Below the pieces are notes generated by a model. That model saw only the letters and a program-made list of their open reading frames with translations, did not search any database and was not told where the DNA came from. DNA of 64,000 bases from Perognathus longimembris pacificus (lineage: Eukaryota > Chordata > Mammalia > Rodentia > Heteromyidae). The translations under genes were made by a program, and so were the position numbers. Positions within the stretch are counted from its first letter, which is position 1, and every line of letters begins with the position of its first letter. Location: assembly GCF_023159225.1 (NCBI RefSeq), contig NC_063161.1:121806958-121870957 (forward strand), read 5' to 3'. Shown in pieces: positions 1-11,910 of the stretch.

Positions 1-1489
1 CTGTGGTGGAATAACTATACAGGATGTATGCTGGTAGTAGTGGTCTTTTGTGCCCAGCTGCTAAAATTTGTTAGAGATCAATTATGCTTAAATTCAACAC
101 ACTTAGATATTCTGAAATTTCTCAGCTCTTTCCCTTATGTGGTTTAGAAAGATCTTTGTAGAATGCAGAACCTCATTAACGTTTAAAATATATCATTATA
201 CATTGCTTTGAGTAATGTGAAAGTTAACATCCCTCCCTTCCCAATCATAACAATCTCTCAGCCAACTGTAAAAGATTCTTTAATGATTATTTTCTTCCCT
301 TAATGCCTTTCTTCATCAGTAGTTAGACAAGTGGAGCTGAAGTGCCTTGCTTATATGCACTATCATTGGTTTTAGAGATTCTTGGGGAGTTAAAAAATGA
401 AAAGAATGTGGGAAGAACATGAAAGTTAAATCGATATATTAAGATAATACTAACGAATAAATTAAAAGGTGTAGCTTAATAAAATAAAGTTTCAAATTTA
501 AAAAGTCTTATCTCATTAAAATAAGATATTCCAAAATTTTATTATGTGTAGAATTTTGCAATTAACAAAGAATTCAATATGCTAGTGGTTGTAAAAATAT
601 TCAATTGAGGCTTATAGTTTCCAGTTTATATATCTTTTGAGAAACTTCAGTATAATACAAAACATCACAACTCATTTAAAATAGAATTTTAGGTTTCCTA
701 AGTGATTTGTACACTCAGGTCTTTTTTATTTTAAGTCATTCCTTAGTATGAAAATTAGGCAATGGTTCAATGCATTCCAAATGTCTAGTAAAGTTCTTCC
801 TAACTATTAATTATATTTTAATAAAAGCTTCCAAGTGAAACAAAATTTTATTGCTTCAAAAGGTTATAATTTCTCTGGTTTTACAAAGATAAGTGGAGTT
901 AGAGAAAACACTCTACTAGGAAAATGGAAAATGGAATTTGGATCTCATCCTCCTTTGTACCTATGTATATAACAGAGGAAAAGGCTGGTGATAGGGAAAC
1001 ATTGATGCTATTAATGGGCAGTTTCTGTGTAATTCATAGTGTTTTCTTTCCTATTTTTCTTGCCTTACCTCCTAGATTCCAACATTATTATATAGTCTTC
1101 TCACTTCAGCTCAGGAATCAAGTTCTAAGTTTCCATAATATCATTGACTATTTATATATAAATATTATACATATATATAATGCCTATTAATTAGCATCTC
1201 GATCAAACATATGCATATACACAACGTCCAAAAATATTTGTGTTTGTGTAGTTGTATACCCTTTTTGTCTGTTTGTGACTTGGAGAACTTGAAGCACAAG
1301 TTCCAAAAAGAGGATATTATATACATATGCATAATATACATGCATAATGTATATTTATCAGAGATTATAAAACATATACACATAAGTGTAATATTTACAT
1401 TACATATACATAATCATTTAACATATAAAGTGTACATATAGGGTGCATGCATGTATTTTATCATTTCTTATTATATATACATAGACATT

Positions 1490-1521
<32 letters not shown>

Positions 1522-1969
1522 CGTGCGTATTTTATAATCTCTGATCTTCATCCCAGATGCATCCCGATTGTTTCTGGAATGTAACTTTATTACTTTTGAA
1601 ATTTCTATAGTCATAGAAATGTCTTTGTTTATTATGATGATCCACTGGGACCCTACCTTAGTTTATGCTGTGAGCTGAGTTTTCTTTGACTCCTAGATAG
1701 CTTATTCTAACAAGATAGGACAGGAGGGATAAAGGCATACCTCAAATTAGCCGTGTGCTTATAGCACTTATGTCTGTGATAACCCTTTTTCTGTTTCTGA
1801 AAAGTAAGTTTAGTGTTCTTAAGAAAACAGAAGCAGCATAACTTGAAGTTTATGTTTCATTTATACAAGGTGAGTAGATACATACACGTAATCTGTAGAT
1901 GAAGGTACACATATAAGATCCAGTATTGATAATACATGGAGCTGAATTCAATTATCAATTTTTGTTTAA
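1..1969. other. Unique AT-rich noncoding DNA
   Basis: No gene or recognised repeat apart from a CA microsatellite near 1491. The stretch around 1310-1440 is rich in alternating TA/CATA steps and is nearly self-complementary, which is why short open frames appear on both strands there. They are AT-rich low-complexity translations and I do not call them genes. Confidence 0.6.
1491..1514. repeat. (CA)n microsatellite
   Basis: About twelve uninterrupted CA units, followed by imperfect CA/CG-containing units to about 1525. Confidence 0.9.
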
Positions 1970-2068
1970 TTCTTTTTTATTAAACTTTTTTCTTTATTGT
2001 CAAAGTGTGGTACAGAAGGATCACAGATTCATATGTAAGGCACATTTCTTGTTCAACTTGTTACCTTG
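1970..2068 (-). mobile_element. L1 3' end fragment, antisense
   Basis: The plus strand reads T-rich, then a TTTATTGTCAAAGTG-type stretch and GTACATTTCTTG-like text. This is the reverse complement of the 3' terminus shared by the other L1 copies here (23140, 37515, 58643). Only about 100 bp are kept, so it is a severely 5'-truncated insertion. No clear target-site duplication was found. Confidence 0.75.
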
Positions 2069-5000
2069 ACATAATAGAATAACAAAATTGTCTGTGAGGT
2101 CAATGGTGTACCAAGTAGGTCTACTCTGACAATTGCTTCTTCCTCACAATCACATCTTGTCCCTTCATGTTTCCCCAGACTGGATGCAGACTCTTTTAAA
2201 TAACTGTCAATATTTTCTTTAGTTTTTGTATTTGATCACTAATGGTGAAGTGTCACTACAGCAATCCTAGTTCACTGTATAGTATTACTGGATGATAATT
2301 TTTTTAATCCTTTACGAAGTATAGTTTCAACCAGTCTCAATGATACTTTCTTAATTTGACTACTAAGTCCTCTTAGAGTGGGAGTAGATGAATGATAATT
2401 CAGTCATATATCCTATATTCTAATGGTTTAGACTAGAAGAATGAACTTCTACTCTAAAGAGCACATAAAGCCTATTCCTGTATAGGAATTAGGCTAGTTA
2501 AGTTGTACTGAACCATTAATTGGGTCCCATATAATAATTACAGTTAAGATCAGAAACAAGCCCAAATTTATTCTTATCTTTCCTAAATAGAAAAGCATTA
2601 ACTGGTATTTTCTCTTAGTAATTTGACTTGTTTATCTTCTAGGCCTTATAGCTTTGTCCTGCCTCTCTGTACCCTCTTTCCTTCTCTTTCTCCATTCTTT
2701 TCACCATTTCCTTTTATTTATCCATTACACATCCATCTATTTGCCCTCTTAAGCATAACTTATCAATTCCTTTTTGCAACTAGTCTTCCCTGTCCCACAT
2801 TTCTCTTCTTTACTGGCTACTTACCATTTGGTTCTTTTTGCCTTTCTTATAATAAATATTTACAGACTCCTAGTTCTTTATCATTTCTTTAAATGTTTAT
2901 TGTAACTTAAAGAAATGAAGTAACATTTACAAAAGATTACAAATCATTGGTCTGTGCAGAGCAGCAGGAAAAAATAAATGCAAATATTTGTTGTACAACT
3001 TTTGTTTGTAAACGTTTTTAAAATATTGAAGAATGATGGAAGGAATGATACTGATTAAGATGCACTGTATACATAAACTGACACGTTGAACCCTTTTGCA
3101 TAAGTATTTAAAGGTATTAAAATTGAAAGCCTTAAAAATAAAAAAATAAATATTAATAAATATATTAATCTGAATTCTTATTGCGTTAAGCCACTAATGG
3201 ATAAAATGGTCTTAAAAATGAGATTTGACTGGAGTTAAGCAACTTCTGATATTGTTCTTCTAACACTGTTAGCATACCATATACTGTAAAGAAGAAGAGG
3301 GACAAGATGAAGTAAAAAAGGAGAAGAAAACAGTAAGAGTATAGAAGGAAGAAAATAAGGAAGAAGTTAGAGAAATAACTTGTAAATGATAAGTTATTTA
3401 TGTGTTTATGCTATGCATCAAGCAGATAGAATTTGAACAAACAAAACATGTACTAGTTTTGTTACACCTTTTTTTTTTTTTCAATTTAGTATTTGCTAAC
3501 ACCTCATTATACTATTCCATCATTTGGTTCACTTTCAGAACATGATCTCATCACTTTTAAGATAGTATTTAGCTGAGATTCCCTAATGATTAATTTTGAG
3601 TGTCCTTTTTAGTACACGTCATTAACTGAAAAAGTACCTGTGCATTTCCTATTTTGGCTATGAAGAGGAGGTGAGTTTTGTCATTTTATGAAAAGTCTAT
3701 GAATTCTGATGGCCTCATTCTAAAAATCATTTGAGAGATATGATGAAAACTGGTTATGCCATTTTCAAAAACTTATGAGTGCAATTATTAATTATTACCA
3801 ATGTCATTGAAAAATATAAAAAGTAAAACTTTTCAGTAGACAGCTGTCTGAAATCACAAGTATCATCTCTAAGGTATTTTAATTATGAATGGTAAATTGT
3901 AGTTTCTTTGGAAATCAAACCCTTCTGTTTTTCTATTTATTTTTGCACTGTTGCCAAACATCAATATACGTCAGAAAATTAATAACCAGTGTGACACTTT
4001 ATAATTTTCATTTAGTATCATTTACATGGAGAAAGATTAGGTAACTATAGGATTCTTCATAGGTAAATATTAATGAAAGATAAAAATCATCTTACTTTTC
4101 TACTCAACTTAATCGCATCACATTGAACAGCTAATGTTCTAACTCAACTGTCCAGAATCCAACTTAGTGTTAGTTGCAAAACTATTAGATTGAAATACAT
4201 GGATTTCTAAAAGCCATTAACTTTTATGTGCAGAGCGGAAAGTTTGCTCCATTGGCACATAATTTCATTTTTATAGACAAGAGATGACAATAACATGAAA
4301 ACATTACTGTTAATAGAAATATGCCCCATGAAGAATATAGAGTAGAAGGGAATGAAAGATGAGCTTTTCCAAGATAAGTAGCTATGTATATGTGATGGAA
4401 AACAAGAAAAAAATGAATGTACTTTAAACAAATGTAAGACTATAGCATTTGAGAAAAATAAATACTGTATAATCTCTACTAAAAAGCAAAATAGACAAAA
4501 AAGTATCCACATTTTTTCACAATACGCACTTTAAAATTCTTTATTCTGGTATCCATTGATACAAAATGGAAATAAGTGAAACAATGTGAATGTTTCATGA
4601 ACAATGCCCGTGTCTTGAAATATATATATATATATAATGTTTATTGTTATAAATATATGTAATTTGAATATATATTATACAAGAAACTTGATACATAGCC
4701 ATTCTATAACTATGTATATATCATATATATGATCTATGTATATACCTATCTATGTATGTATATAACAACATTAACAATGATATGTATGTATGTGTATATA
4801 TGTATATAGAGATATATATGTATGTTATACATATATCAATATTAACAAGGGTACCTAAATTAGTAGTTACCAAAGTGGTTCCTTTATAGCAGTTTCTTCA
4901 AAATTGTCCGCATTAGAACATTTGCACTTACTGCAGCTTTTTTCTCTACCATAAGGGTTATTTTATTTTTTAAATTCTTTTCAGAATTTACTTTTGTATA

Positions 5001-5156
5001 ACATTTTTCATGATGTTTTTCACAGTAGATGCAGGTTGTTATATATGAAAAATATACTTCTGAATAATATTATTTTTTTCTGATATGCTCTTACAATTCA
5101 CACCATTAGAGGTATTTTTATTCTTCTGGTACATTTAAACTGAATTATAAAAGCTT
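2069..5156. other. Unique AT-rich noncoding DNA
   Basis: Unique sequence with a pyrimidine-rich patch at about 2640-2720, a purine-rich patch at about 3290-3370 and a TA-rich microsatellite at 4617-4840. Open frames here are short, lack recognisable domains and look random. I see no exon, RNA gene or mobile element I can name. Confidence 0.55.
4617..4840. repeat. TA/TATG-rich microsatellite region
   Basis: Several runs of alternating TA and TATG/TGTATA units interrupted by short unique bits. Low-complexity and probably length-variable. Confidence 0.8.
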
Positions 5157-5715
5157 TGCACCAGGCTAAATTTATACCCCCTTCCATGGAGATCCTGGGC
5201 CTTTTTGCCCCCTCCTGTGTGTTCCCCTGTCGCTCTCACGCAAGCCTCTGGCCAGTAGGAAGTAATGCGGGAGCGAGGGGCACGGGTAAGCTCCGGACCC
5301 GGTGTGGTCGCGAGAACGCCCTACCCCCCCATATTCGCTGAGAATAAGGAGGCTAGGTACGCGTGGGCGACTTGGGGTAAGCTTCAGGAACTTCCAAAGT
5401 TTTATTCAGGGGAGGCGTTTATATAACAGTAATGGCATCAGGAAGAGGTGGGACTAACTGGGTATTAAGGATTGGCTGATGAACTGTCCATCAGGGTGAT
5501 GTCATGGAACTTTCCGTAGAGGCGGAGTTCATAGCCCCCCCCAGGACCGCCTCCCTGGACTCAGGTTGGCGCCATTATGAGACATATGCTCCGAGACGAG
5601 AGGCGGGGCTGGTTTGGGCCGACTTTCCAGTTCCGGACCGGGCGAAGGTAGGAGTGAATAATAGCCATGCAGTCCCAGGGCGGGGACTGTCTTAAAGGTA
5701 TAGCCAGCCCCAACA
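5157..5715 (-). repeat. 3' LTR of the ERV-like element
   Basis: Downstream LTR in element orientation, about 92% identical to 9692-10248 and in the same orientation. It starts on the minus strand with TGTTGGGGCTGG directly after the polypurine tract. It keeps TATATAA (plus about 5418-5425) and AATAAA (plus 5401-5406). It retains more CpG sites than the partner copy. Confidence 0.85.
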
Positions 5716-5736
5716 TCTCCCCCTTTTTTGTTTTTT
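5716..5736 (-). other. Polypurine tract
   Basis: The minus strand reads a run of A, one C, A6, then GGGGGAGA, immediately before the 3' LTR start. Position and composition are those of the plus-strand DNA primer of retroviral reverse transcription. Confidence 0.8.
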
Positions 5737-6448
5737 AAATTAGCAGGAGATGCTGTAAACATATGGCATGTTTAGGCATGAGGCAAATGCTGACATAAGA
5801 TATATGTGGGGCCTCTTCCACAAGGGGGGGTAAGTGAAGGGGCCATGGATTTGGCTCAGTCCGGAGAAATTGGAGTCCTTAGCCTGTTTCCGCGCCACTC
5901 AAGACAAATGCAGACATCATTTCCTCTTTTGGCAGTGAGGTAGGAGCAGGTTTAAACTTTGGCGACTCTGGTGGTACACAGCAGCCAAGGCGCTGACAAC
6001 TTAACACGTGTGGTTAGTAAAACATCTTATCATAAATATTGAAGTAAGGTGCTAAACCCTTACACCTATCTTTCTCCAACGTGAACCCCTAAACTCAGCA
6101 GCAGGGTGAAAGGCAAAAGGGAAACAGTGCTATTCCTCATTTCAGTCCCTGTGGAAAGCTGCAGGCAATATCGCCATGGCAAAATATTGCGCCATGAAAG
6201 ATGCTCAAGGAAGAGTCTAGAAAGCAAGCAGGGAAGGGAAGCTGGCTGCCTCTGGTGTCGTCTATCATTGATGTATGCAGGCAGGCTTCCCATATTCCCA
6301 TGGAAGAGTAGAAGAAATCCAGCATGGTCCTTGTTTTCCTAGAGAGAACAAGAAGAAGACATTTCTCCAGAGCGAATGCTCTGGGCTTAGTTTCCCAATT
6401 GGAAAAGGCAGATACAAGGCTCCTTCCCGCACTGATTTATTTTTTTGT

Positions 6449-6532
6449 GTAAATTTAAGATATTTAATGTGAGCATAGCTGTCCTTAACTGTAAATTTAA
6501 GATACTTAATGTGAGCATAGCTCTCCTTAACT
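6449..6532. repeat. 42-bp tandem duplication
   Basis: Two adjacent 42-bp units (6449-6490 and 6491-6532), each starting GTAAATTTAAGATA and ending CCTTAACT. They differ at two positions. Inside the ERV interior. Confidence 0.9.
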
Positions 6533-6546
6533 GGTCATGGGGGCTG

Positions 6547-6566
6547 TTCCCCCCTTTTTGTTTTAA
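6547..6566 (-). other. Second polypurine-tract-like copy
   Basis: The minus strand reads TTAAAACAAAAAGGGGGGAA, closely resembling the tract beside the 3' LTR, including the T-rich sequence before it. It lies about 830 bp inside the element and is not followed by an LTR. It could be an internal tract or a relic of an earlier 3' end. Confidence 0.5.
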
Positions 6567-7344
6567 TTAATGATACAGGAGGGCACCAGGCTGGGAGTAT
6601 GGGTGAAGGTCATTTCTTCTGGAACTACTTCCTGCTGAAAGGGGGTGAAGTAGTCAGGGGCCCCTGATTTGCCTGGTACCGTCCAGTTTGGTTGGTAATA
6701 GTCCTCATCATTACTACGAGAATGGTTATTAGTGCCAGAGGGTGTCATGGTTTCCTCTGGCCAGCTCCTGTAGCTTGGGCTCATCAGGAAGTCCCTAGGG
6801 CTGGGGCCTCCAGGGTCCAGATCTGTGTTGGACACAACAGTGTAGAAAGATGATGGCCTTGAACTGCAAGTTCCCAGGTGGTGACCTCAGTGACGGATGT
6901 TATTCTGTTAAAAGAGACTTTTGAAAAGGTCAGGCAAAAGGCTGACAAGTTTACAGGGCTAGTTAACATGAATGGCATAGGAGAACATACCCTGGGCGTA
7001 AGCCAGAAAAGTTTCATTCAGAACATAAACCCAATTGTGGCCAATTACAAGGAAGGAGGGATAGCTGAAGGAAGTGTTTAGGGATAAAGAACTGTTTTGG
7101 AGTAGCCAGTCAGGGGCTAAAATAAATAAATAAATAAACAAACAAACAAATATATATATATACAACTGGCAGGAAAAGAGAAAATGGACAGGAAACTGTT
7201 CCACCTGATGTCCCGGCTCTGATTGATTTTGAAAGGGCGAGACGAAGCGACTCCGTTTAGGATGTGGCAACATTCTCCTCTTACTCCTCTCCATATCCCT
7301 GTTCTCTGGACTGGCTAAGTCCTAGGGGGGTCAAGTGCTTGTTG

Positions 7345-7590
7345 CTGGGATGGCATGCTCCCACTGGCATTTATGGGGTTTGATCTCAGGGCCTGGGCAG
7401 TGTCCCTGAGCACTTCTGCTCCAGGCTAGCACTCAACCACTTGAGCCACGGTGCTGCTTTTAGCATTTTGCTGGTTTTCTTGAGCCAAGCTTCCAGTCTG
7501 GCTCTTTGCTGGTTATTTAGGAGATGCACTTTTAGAGAGATTTTCTTTTGTCAAGGCTGGCTTCATACTGCAATCCGAGGAGGAGCCCTT
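7345..7590 (-). mobile_element. 7SL-type/right-monomer SINE dimer
   Basis: The plus strand reads, in antisense, the right monomer (CTCAGGGCCTGGGCAGTGTCC, then a CCACTTGAGCCACGG-type A-box complement). Diverged B1/Alu-like left-half text follows. Inserted into the ERV interior. Confidence 0.7.
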
Positions 7591-9632
7591 TTTATGTCCA
7601 ATTAAAGCAATAAGGAGAATAATAGGAATGGAGTTTTACCTGCAACTTGTTGAGAATTGACCAACAACTACTTGTCAGAGTTTACACTTAGAGAACAGCA
7701 GACTGAATGAGATGAATGGGATCCATGTGCCATCCAATCATATCATTTAACTTTACTGGAAAGTGGAAGAGAACACAAATAAATGACAATCGAGGGCAAA
7801 GAGTTAAAACAATGTAAAAGTCTCAACTTTAGCAGTGGCTGTGTCTTCCATCATGGATCAGCAGGCTTCATCAGCCATGTGTGATGGAGTCAGGCAGGAG
7901 AGATCTGGGCAAGGCTGTAGGGGCACCTCTCGGAACCCTCTGGATAGACTGTCACCTCCTGCTGGATTGCCTGAAAAATTCTACACAGACTGTTTTAAAG
8001 ACATTTGAAATCCCCCAGTATTTTCTGGCTGCTTGTCCCAAGTACTCTGGCTTTTGTACAACCTTTGAACTCAAATGACAATTTTTCCTTAATGCAGGAA
8101 TTACAATTACAAAATTAGAAACACTTATCCATTTAGCTTTCCAATAAATTAGTGAGAAACATTAGCTTGCTTTGCCATTTTTTTTAAAAAACAGGGTTAA
8201 TGAGAATTTACTTTTATCCCCACTAGTTTATTATACATACTTTAAAATACTTGCCTGATTATATGTAACTTAAGATAGTTAGGAGTCTTACTTATTACAT
8301 CACAGTATACACATAGAATTTAGTACCTGAATCATTAGACTGATATCCAAAATAATTGTGACAAAAGTACTCTTAACCGTGTTTACCAGAATCATAAACA
8401 CAAGAGATTTTGTCTCAGCATCTTGCCTTTTCAATATCTCTAAATTGCAAAAATAGCACAAGAATCAAATAACATTATATAAATAAACTTTTTTTAACCA
8501 TTAAGAAAAACTCTTTTAATTTTTAGTATCTCTCAAGGGGTAGTTTTAGAAAATCCAGTCAAATCACTCATTGCTGTATATTAGAACCTTTTGGAGTTTT
8601 TCTTAGACATGTTTGCTTGCCCCCCCCCAAACAATCCATTTGGGTCAAAGACCTGGGGCTTTTTCTTGCTGTAACTCCACCTACGAGCTGCAAGGGAAAG
8701 TTTAAAACAGAACTAAAGCAAATTAACGTAGTAGTTAAAAGGCAGTAATTTTTAAGCCATGATGTTAGATTTTATATGCTTTTACCCACAGACAAACAAA
8801 CAGACAGACATACAGATTGAGCGCTCTTAGGAAAAATATCTGAATTGGCCATGTAAGTTTTCTTGAATTCCAGTGGCAAAATGATATTATTTTGCCCATA
8901 ATAGAACCACATGGTCAGATAAAAAAGCAAGAGAAACCTTTTCTAGGAAGTAAAAACTGTCACAGATTCAGGCTCACAGCATGACATCTTTGTTGTGAAG
9001 CGCGGCCAGGAGCCTCCCAGCCTCCAAGTCCCTGCCCAGCCCTGATGAATCCAACACCCCCACTAGCAGGGGTGGGGGTGGGAAGAGGCCATCCCAACTT
9101 ATAAAACATTAATAACAAAAACCTAAGCCCCTGTCTCTTTTAGTCAACAGGTATTAGTGTCGAGTCCAGTAAATTTGAGGCAGGCTTTAGAAACAGGAAG
9201 GGCACGGAGGCGCTGCTGCTACCGGGCCCTAAGGCACTGCCCCTCGCAAATCGGGACCCAGAAACCCTGGGTGGGGTGGGCGGTCCCGGCCCAGACAACA
9301 GCACCTGTTCTGCGTGACGCTGCCTTGTGCGCCTCTCCCGACTCTCTGTCGCGCTGCATCGCCCACCCCACTGGCTGCAAAGCCACCATGGCGGACCTCC
9401 CACGGGACACGCTCTCCACTTCGCCCCGCCCAGCGCCACACTGCAGGACCTGCAAAGCCTCGGGCCCAGGACCCTCACGTGACCCCATCCCCCTGGGCAG
9501 TGGAAATCCCTCGGCCCTTGGCCTAAACATCCCAAAACTTCAATCCAGTAAAAGACAAATTATTCCAGCCACTTTGGTCCTTCCCCATCCTTTGCTGAAT
9601 CAATGGGCTGACCACACCCATGCTCCCGGAGG

Positions 9633-9645
9633 CTTACCAATGCTG
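9633..9645 (-). promoter_or_regulatory. Candidate splice donor in the ERV leader
   Basis: The minus strand reads CATTGGTAAGCC about 35 bases after the primer-binding site. TGGTAAG fits a 5' splice site and lies where many retroviral leaders carry their major donor. Use is inferred only. Confidence 0.4.
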
Positions 9646-9671
9646 AGAATTTCGTTTCCCGCGTGCTTCGT

Positions 9672-9689
9672 GCCCCACATTGGGTGCCA
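9672..9689 (-). other. Primer-binding site, tRNA-Lys1,2-like
   Basis: The minus strand reads TGGCACCCAATGTGGGGC, two bases inside the 5' LTR. It matches the complement of the tRNA-Lys1,2 3' end at 16 of 18 positions. Both mismatches are G-to-A or C-to-T changes at CpG sites, as expected from methylated-CpG decay. Confidence 0.8.
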
Positions 9690-9691
9690 TT

Positions 9692-10248
9692 TGATGGGCT
9701 AAATTTATACCCCCTTCCGTGGAGATCGTGGGCCTTTTTGCCCCCTCCTGTGTGTTCCCCTGTCACTCTCATGCAAGCCTCTGGCCAGTAGGAAGTAATG
9801 TGGGAGCGAGGGCCACGGGTAAGCTCTGGACCGGGTGTGGTCGTGAGAACTTCCTTTCCCCCCCATACTCTCTGAGAATAAGGAGGCTAGGTACACGTGG
9901 GCGACTTGGGGTAAGCTTCAGGAACTTCCAAAGTTTTATTCAGGGGAGGCGTTTATATAACAGTAATGGCATCAGGAAGAGGAGGGACTAACTGGGTATT
10001 AAAGATTGGCTGATGAACTATCCATCAGAGTGATGTCATGGAACTTCCTGTAGAGGCGGAGATCACAGCTTCCCCAGGACCACCTTCCTGGGATCAGGTA
10101 GGAGCCATTATGAGACATGTGCTCCGAGATGAGAGGCGGGGCTGGTTTGGGCCGACTTTCCGGTTCTGGACCAGGGGAAGGTAGGAGTGGATAATAGCCA
10201 TGCAGTCCCAGGGCGGGGACTGTCTTAAAGGTATAGCCAGCCCCGATA
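9692..10248 (-). repeat. 5' LTR of the ERV-like element
   Basis: Upstream LTR in element orientation. On the minus strand it contains TTATATAA (plus 9953-9960) and AATAAA (plus 9935-9940). It ends with CA two bases before the primer-binding site. Its outer end reads TATC where the partner LTR reads TGTT, so the canonical TG has decayed. The TATA box and poly(A) signal lie close together, implying a short R region. Confidence 0.85.
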
Positions 10249-10413
10249 GATTTATTTATGGTTATTGTCAATGATATGAATACTTTATTCCTAATTTCTA
10301 GTGGATGCATTTGTTTGATATAAATAACTGTATTGCGCTTTCCATTTCATTAATCTCCCTTGCATATTCCAGTTTCTAAAGGTCCCATACATTTCTTGGC
10401 TCATGTATAAGTT

Positions 10414-11910
10414 GTTGTTTTTTTTTTTTACATTTAAAAAAATTATTGTCAAACTGTTGTACAGAGAAGATACATTTTCATACATTAGGCATTGGATACA
10501 TTTCTTGTACTGTTTGTTACCTCTACCCTCATTCCCCCTTCCCCCTTCCCCTTTCTCTTTTCTCCCATGAGTTGTTCAGTTGATTTACACCAAACAGTTT
10601 TGCAAGTATGGCTTTTGTAGTCATTTGTCTTTTTTTTACCCTGGGTCTCTCGATTTTGGTATTCCCTTTCAGTTTCCTAGTTCTAATACCAGTATACACA
10701 GTTTCCACTGTACTCAGATAAGATACAGAGATAGTGCAGGTACAACCACTGGAAGGGGATAGAAGAGGATCATCAATAATAGTTGCTACGATTTCACAAG
10801 GCATGTTGAAAGTAATTACAACAGTGATATAACACTCATTTCCATAACATGGAGTTCATTTCAGTTAGCATCATCTTATGTGTTCATAAGGGCATAGCTA
10901 TTGGGCTCTTGTGATCCTCTGCTTTGACTAGTCTAAACCTGTGCTAATTATTCCCTATGAGGGAGACCATAGAGTCCATGTTTCTTTGGATCTGGCGCAC
11001 TTCACTTAGTATAATTTTTTCCAAGTCCTTCCATTTCCTTATGAATGAGGCAATGTCATACTTTCTGATAGAGGCATAAAATTCCATTGTGTATATGTAC
11101 CACATTTTCCTGATCTATTCGTCTACTGAGGGGCATCTGGGTTGGTTTCAGCTTCTTGCTATGACAAATTGTTCTGCGATGAACATTGTTGTGCTGGTGG
11201 CTTTAGTGTGTTCTTGTTTTTTGGTCTTTGGGTAGATGCCCAAAAGTGGGGCTGCTGGGTCATAGCGTAGCTCTATGTTTAGCCTTCTGAGGAATCTGCA
11301 TACTGCTTTCCAGAGTGGCTGAACCAGTTTACATTCCCACCAAGAATGTAGTATGGTTCCCTTTTGGCCACATCCCCTCCAACATCAATTCCAAATGGAT
11401 CAAAGACCTCAAAATTAAAACAGATACCCTGAAAACACCAAAGGAAGGAGTCGGAGAATCACTTGGGCTCCTTGGCACAGGATGGAACTTCCTTAACAAA
11501 GACCCAGAAATGCTACAAATCAAAGAAAGGATGGACAAATGGGACTGCATCAAACTGCATAGCTTCTTCAGGGCAAAGGACATAGCTCGCAAGATAAACA
11601 GAAATCACACAGATTGGGTAAAGATCTTTACCGGCCATACAATGGACAAAGGCCTCATATCTAAAATATATGGAGAAGTAAAAACATTATATTCCTCCAA
11701 AACAAAACTGCAAAGAACCAATAGCCCCCTCAACAAGTGGGCTAAAGACTTAAAAAGAGACTTCTCTGATGAGGAAATGATAATGGCCAAGGGACATATG
11801 AAAAAGTGCTCTATGTCATTCACCATAAAAGAAATGCAAATCAAAACAACATTGAGATTCCATGTCACCCCAGTAAGAATGTCATATATCAAGAACACTA
11901 ACAATAACAA
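10414..11910 (-). mobile_element. L1 insertion with 5' inversion
   Basis: 10414-11385 is antisense L1: poly(T), 3'UTR, then the C-terminal end of ORF2 in reverse. At about 11384-11386 the sequence switches to sense-strand ORF2 (starting CAATTCCAAATGGATC) and continues to 11910. The two pieces are contiguous in a normal L1: the sense piece stops where the antisense piece begins, at the AACAATAACAA/ATG point. This is the twin-priming structure of a 5'-inverted L1. Near-identical 11-bp flanks (10403-10413 and 11911-11921, ATGTATAAGTT versus ATGTATCAGTT) act as the target-site duplication. The 206-codon sense frame at 11315-11935 is the inverted ORF2 part and is not a gene. Confidence 0.88.

Larger units (their letters stand above)
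5737..9671 (-). other. ERV internal region without viral genes
   Basis: Minus-strand open frames are all shorter than about 130 codons and none shows gag zinc knuckles, the protease active-site triplet or the reverse-transcriptase DD box. 9000-9670 is GC-rich leader-like sequence that contributes CpG-rich frames on both strands. 7345-7590 is a later SINE insertion and 6449-6532 a tandem duplication. On the minus strand, a pyrimidine run ending CCTGCCAG near 7163 resembles a splice acceptor. The interior resembles non-autonomous LTR elements that keep only the cis signals. Confidence 0.6.
5157..10248 (-). mobile_element. Non-autonomous endogenous retrovirus-like element
   Basis: Two direct copies of a ~558-bp sequence (5157-5715 and 9692-10248) flank ~3.98 kb. 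Read on the minus strand, each copy has a TATATAA box followed by AATAAA, as an LTR should. Beside the upstream LTR is an 18-bp primer-binding site; beside the downstream LTR is a run of A then G, a typical polypurine tract. The primer type (tRNA-Lys1,2) points to the class II/betaretrovirus-like (ERVK) group. The interior has no recognisable gag, protease, polymerase or env reading frame, so the element is a defective passenger that would have needed another element's proteins. The two LTRs differ at roughly 45 positions by hand count (about 92% identical), many of them CpG changes, so it is not recent. No matching target-site duplication is visible, so the exact ends are uncertain by a few bases. 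Confidence 0.82.

Noticed and set aside
6563..6835. 90-codon minus-strand frame as a possible viral protein remnant
   Set aside because: It ends just before a polypurine-like tract, which is suggestive, but has no family motif I can identify; kept as unassigned ERV interior.
9157..9702. 181-codon plus-strand open frame
   Set aside because: It lies antisense in the GC-rich ERV leader, crosses the primer-binding site into the LTR and has no recognisable domain; overlapping minus frames are equally open.
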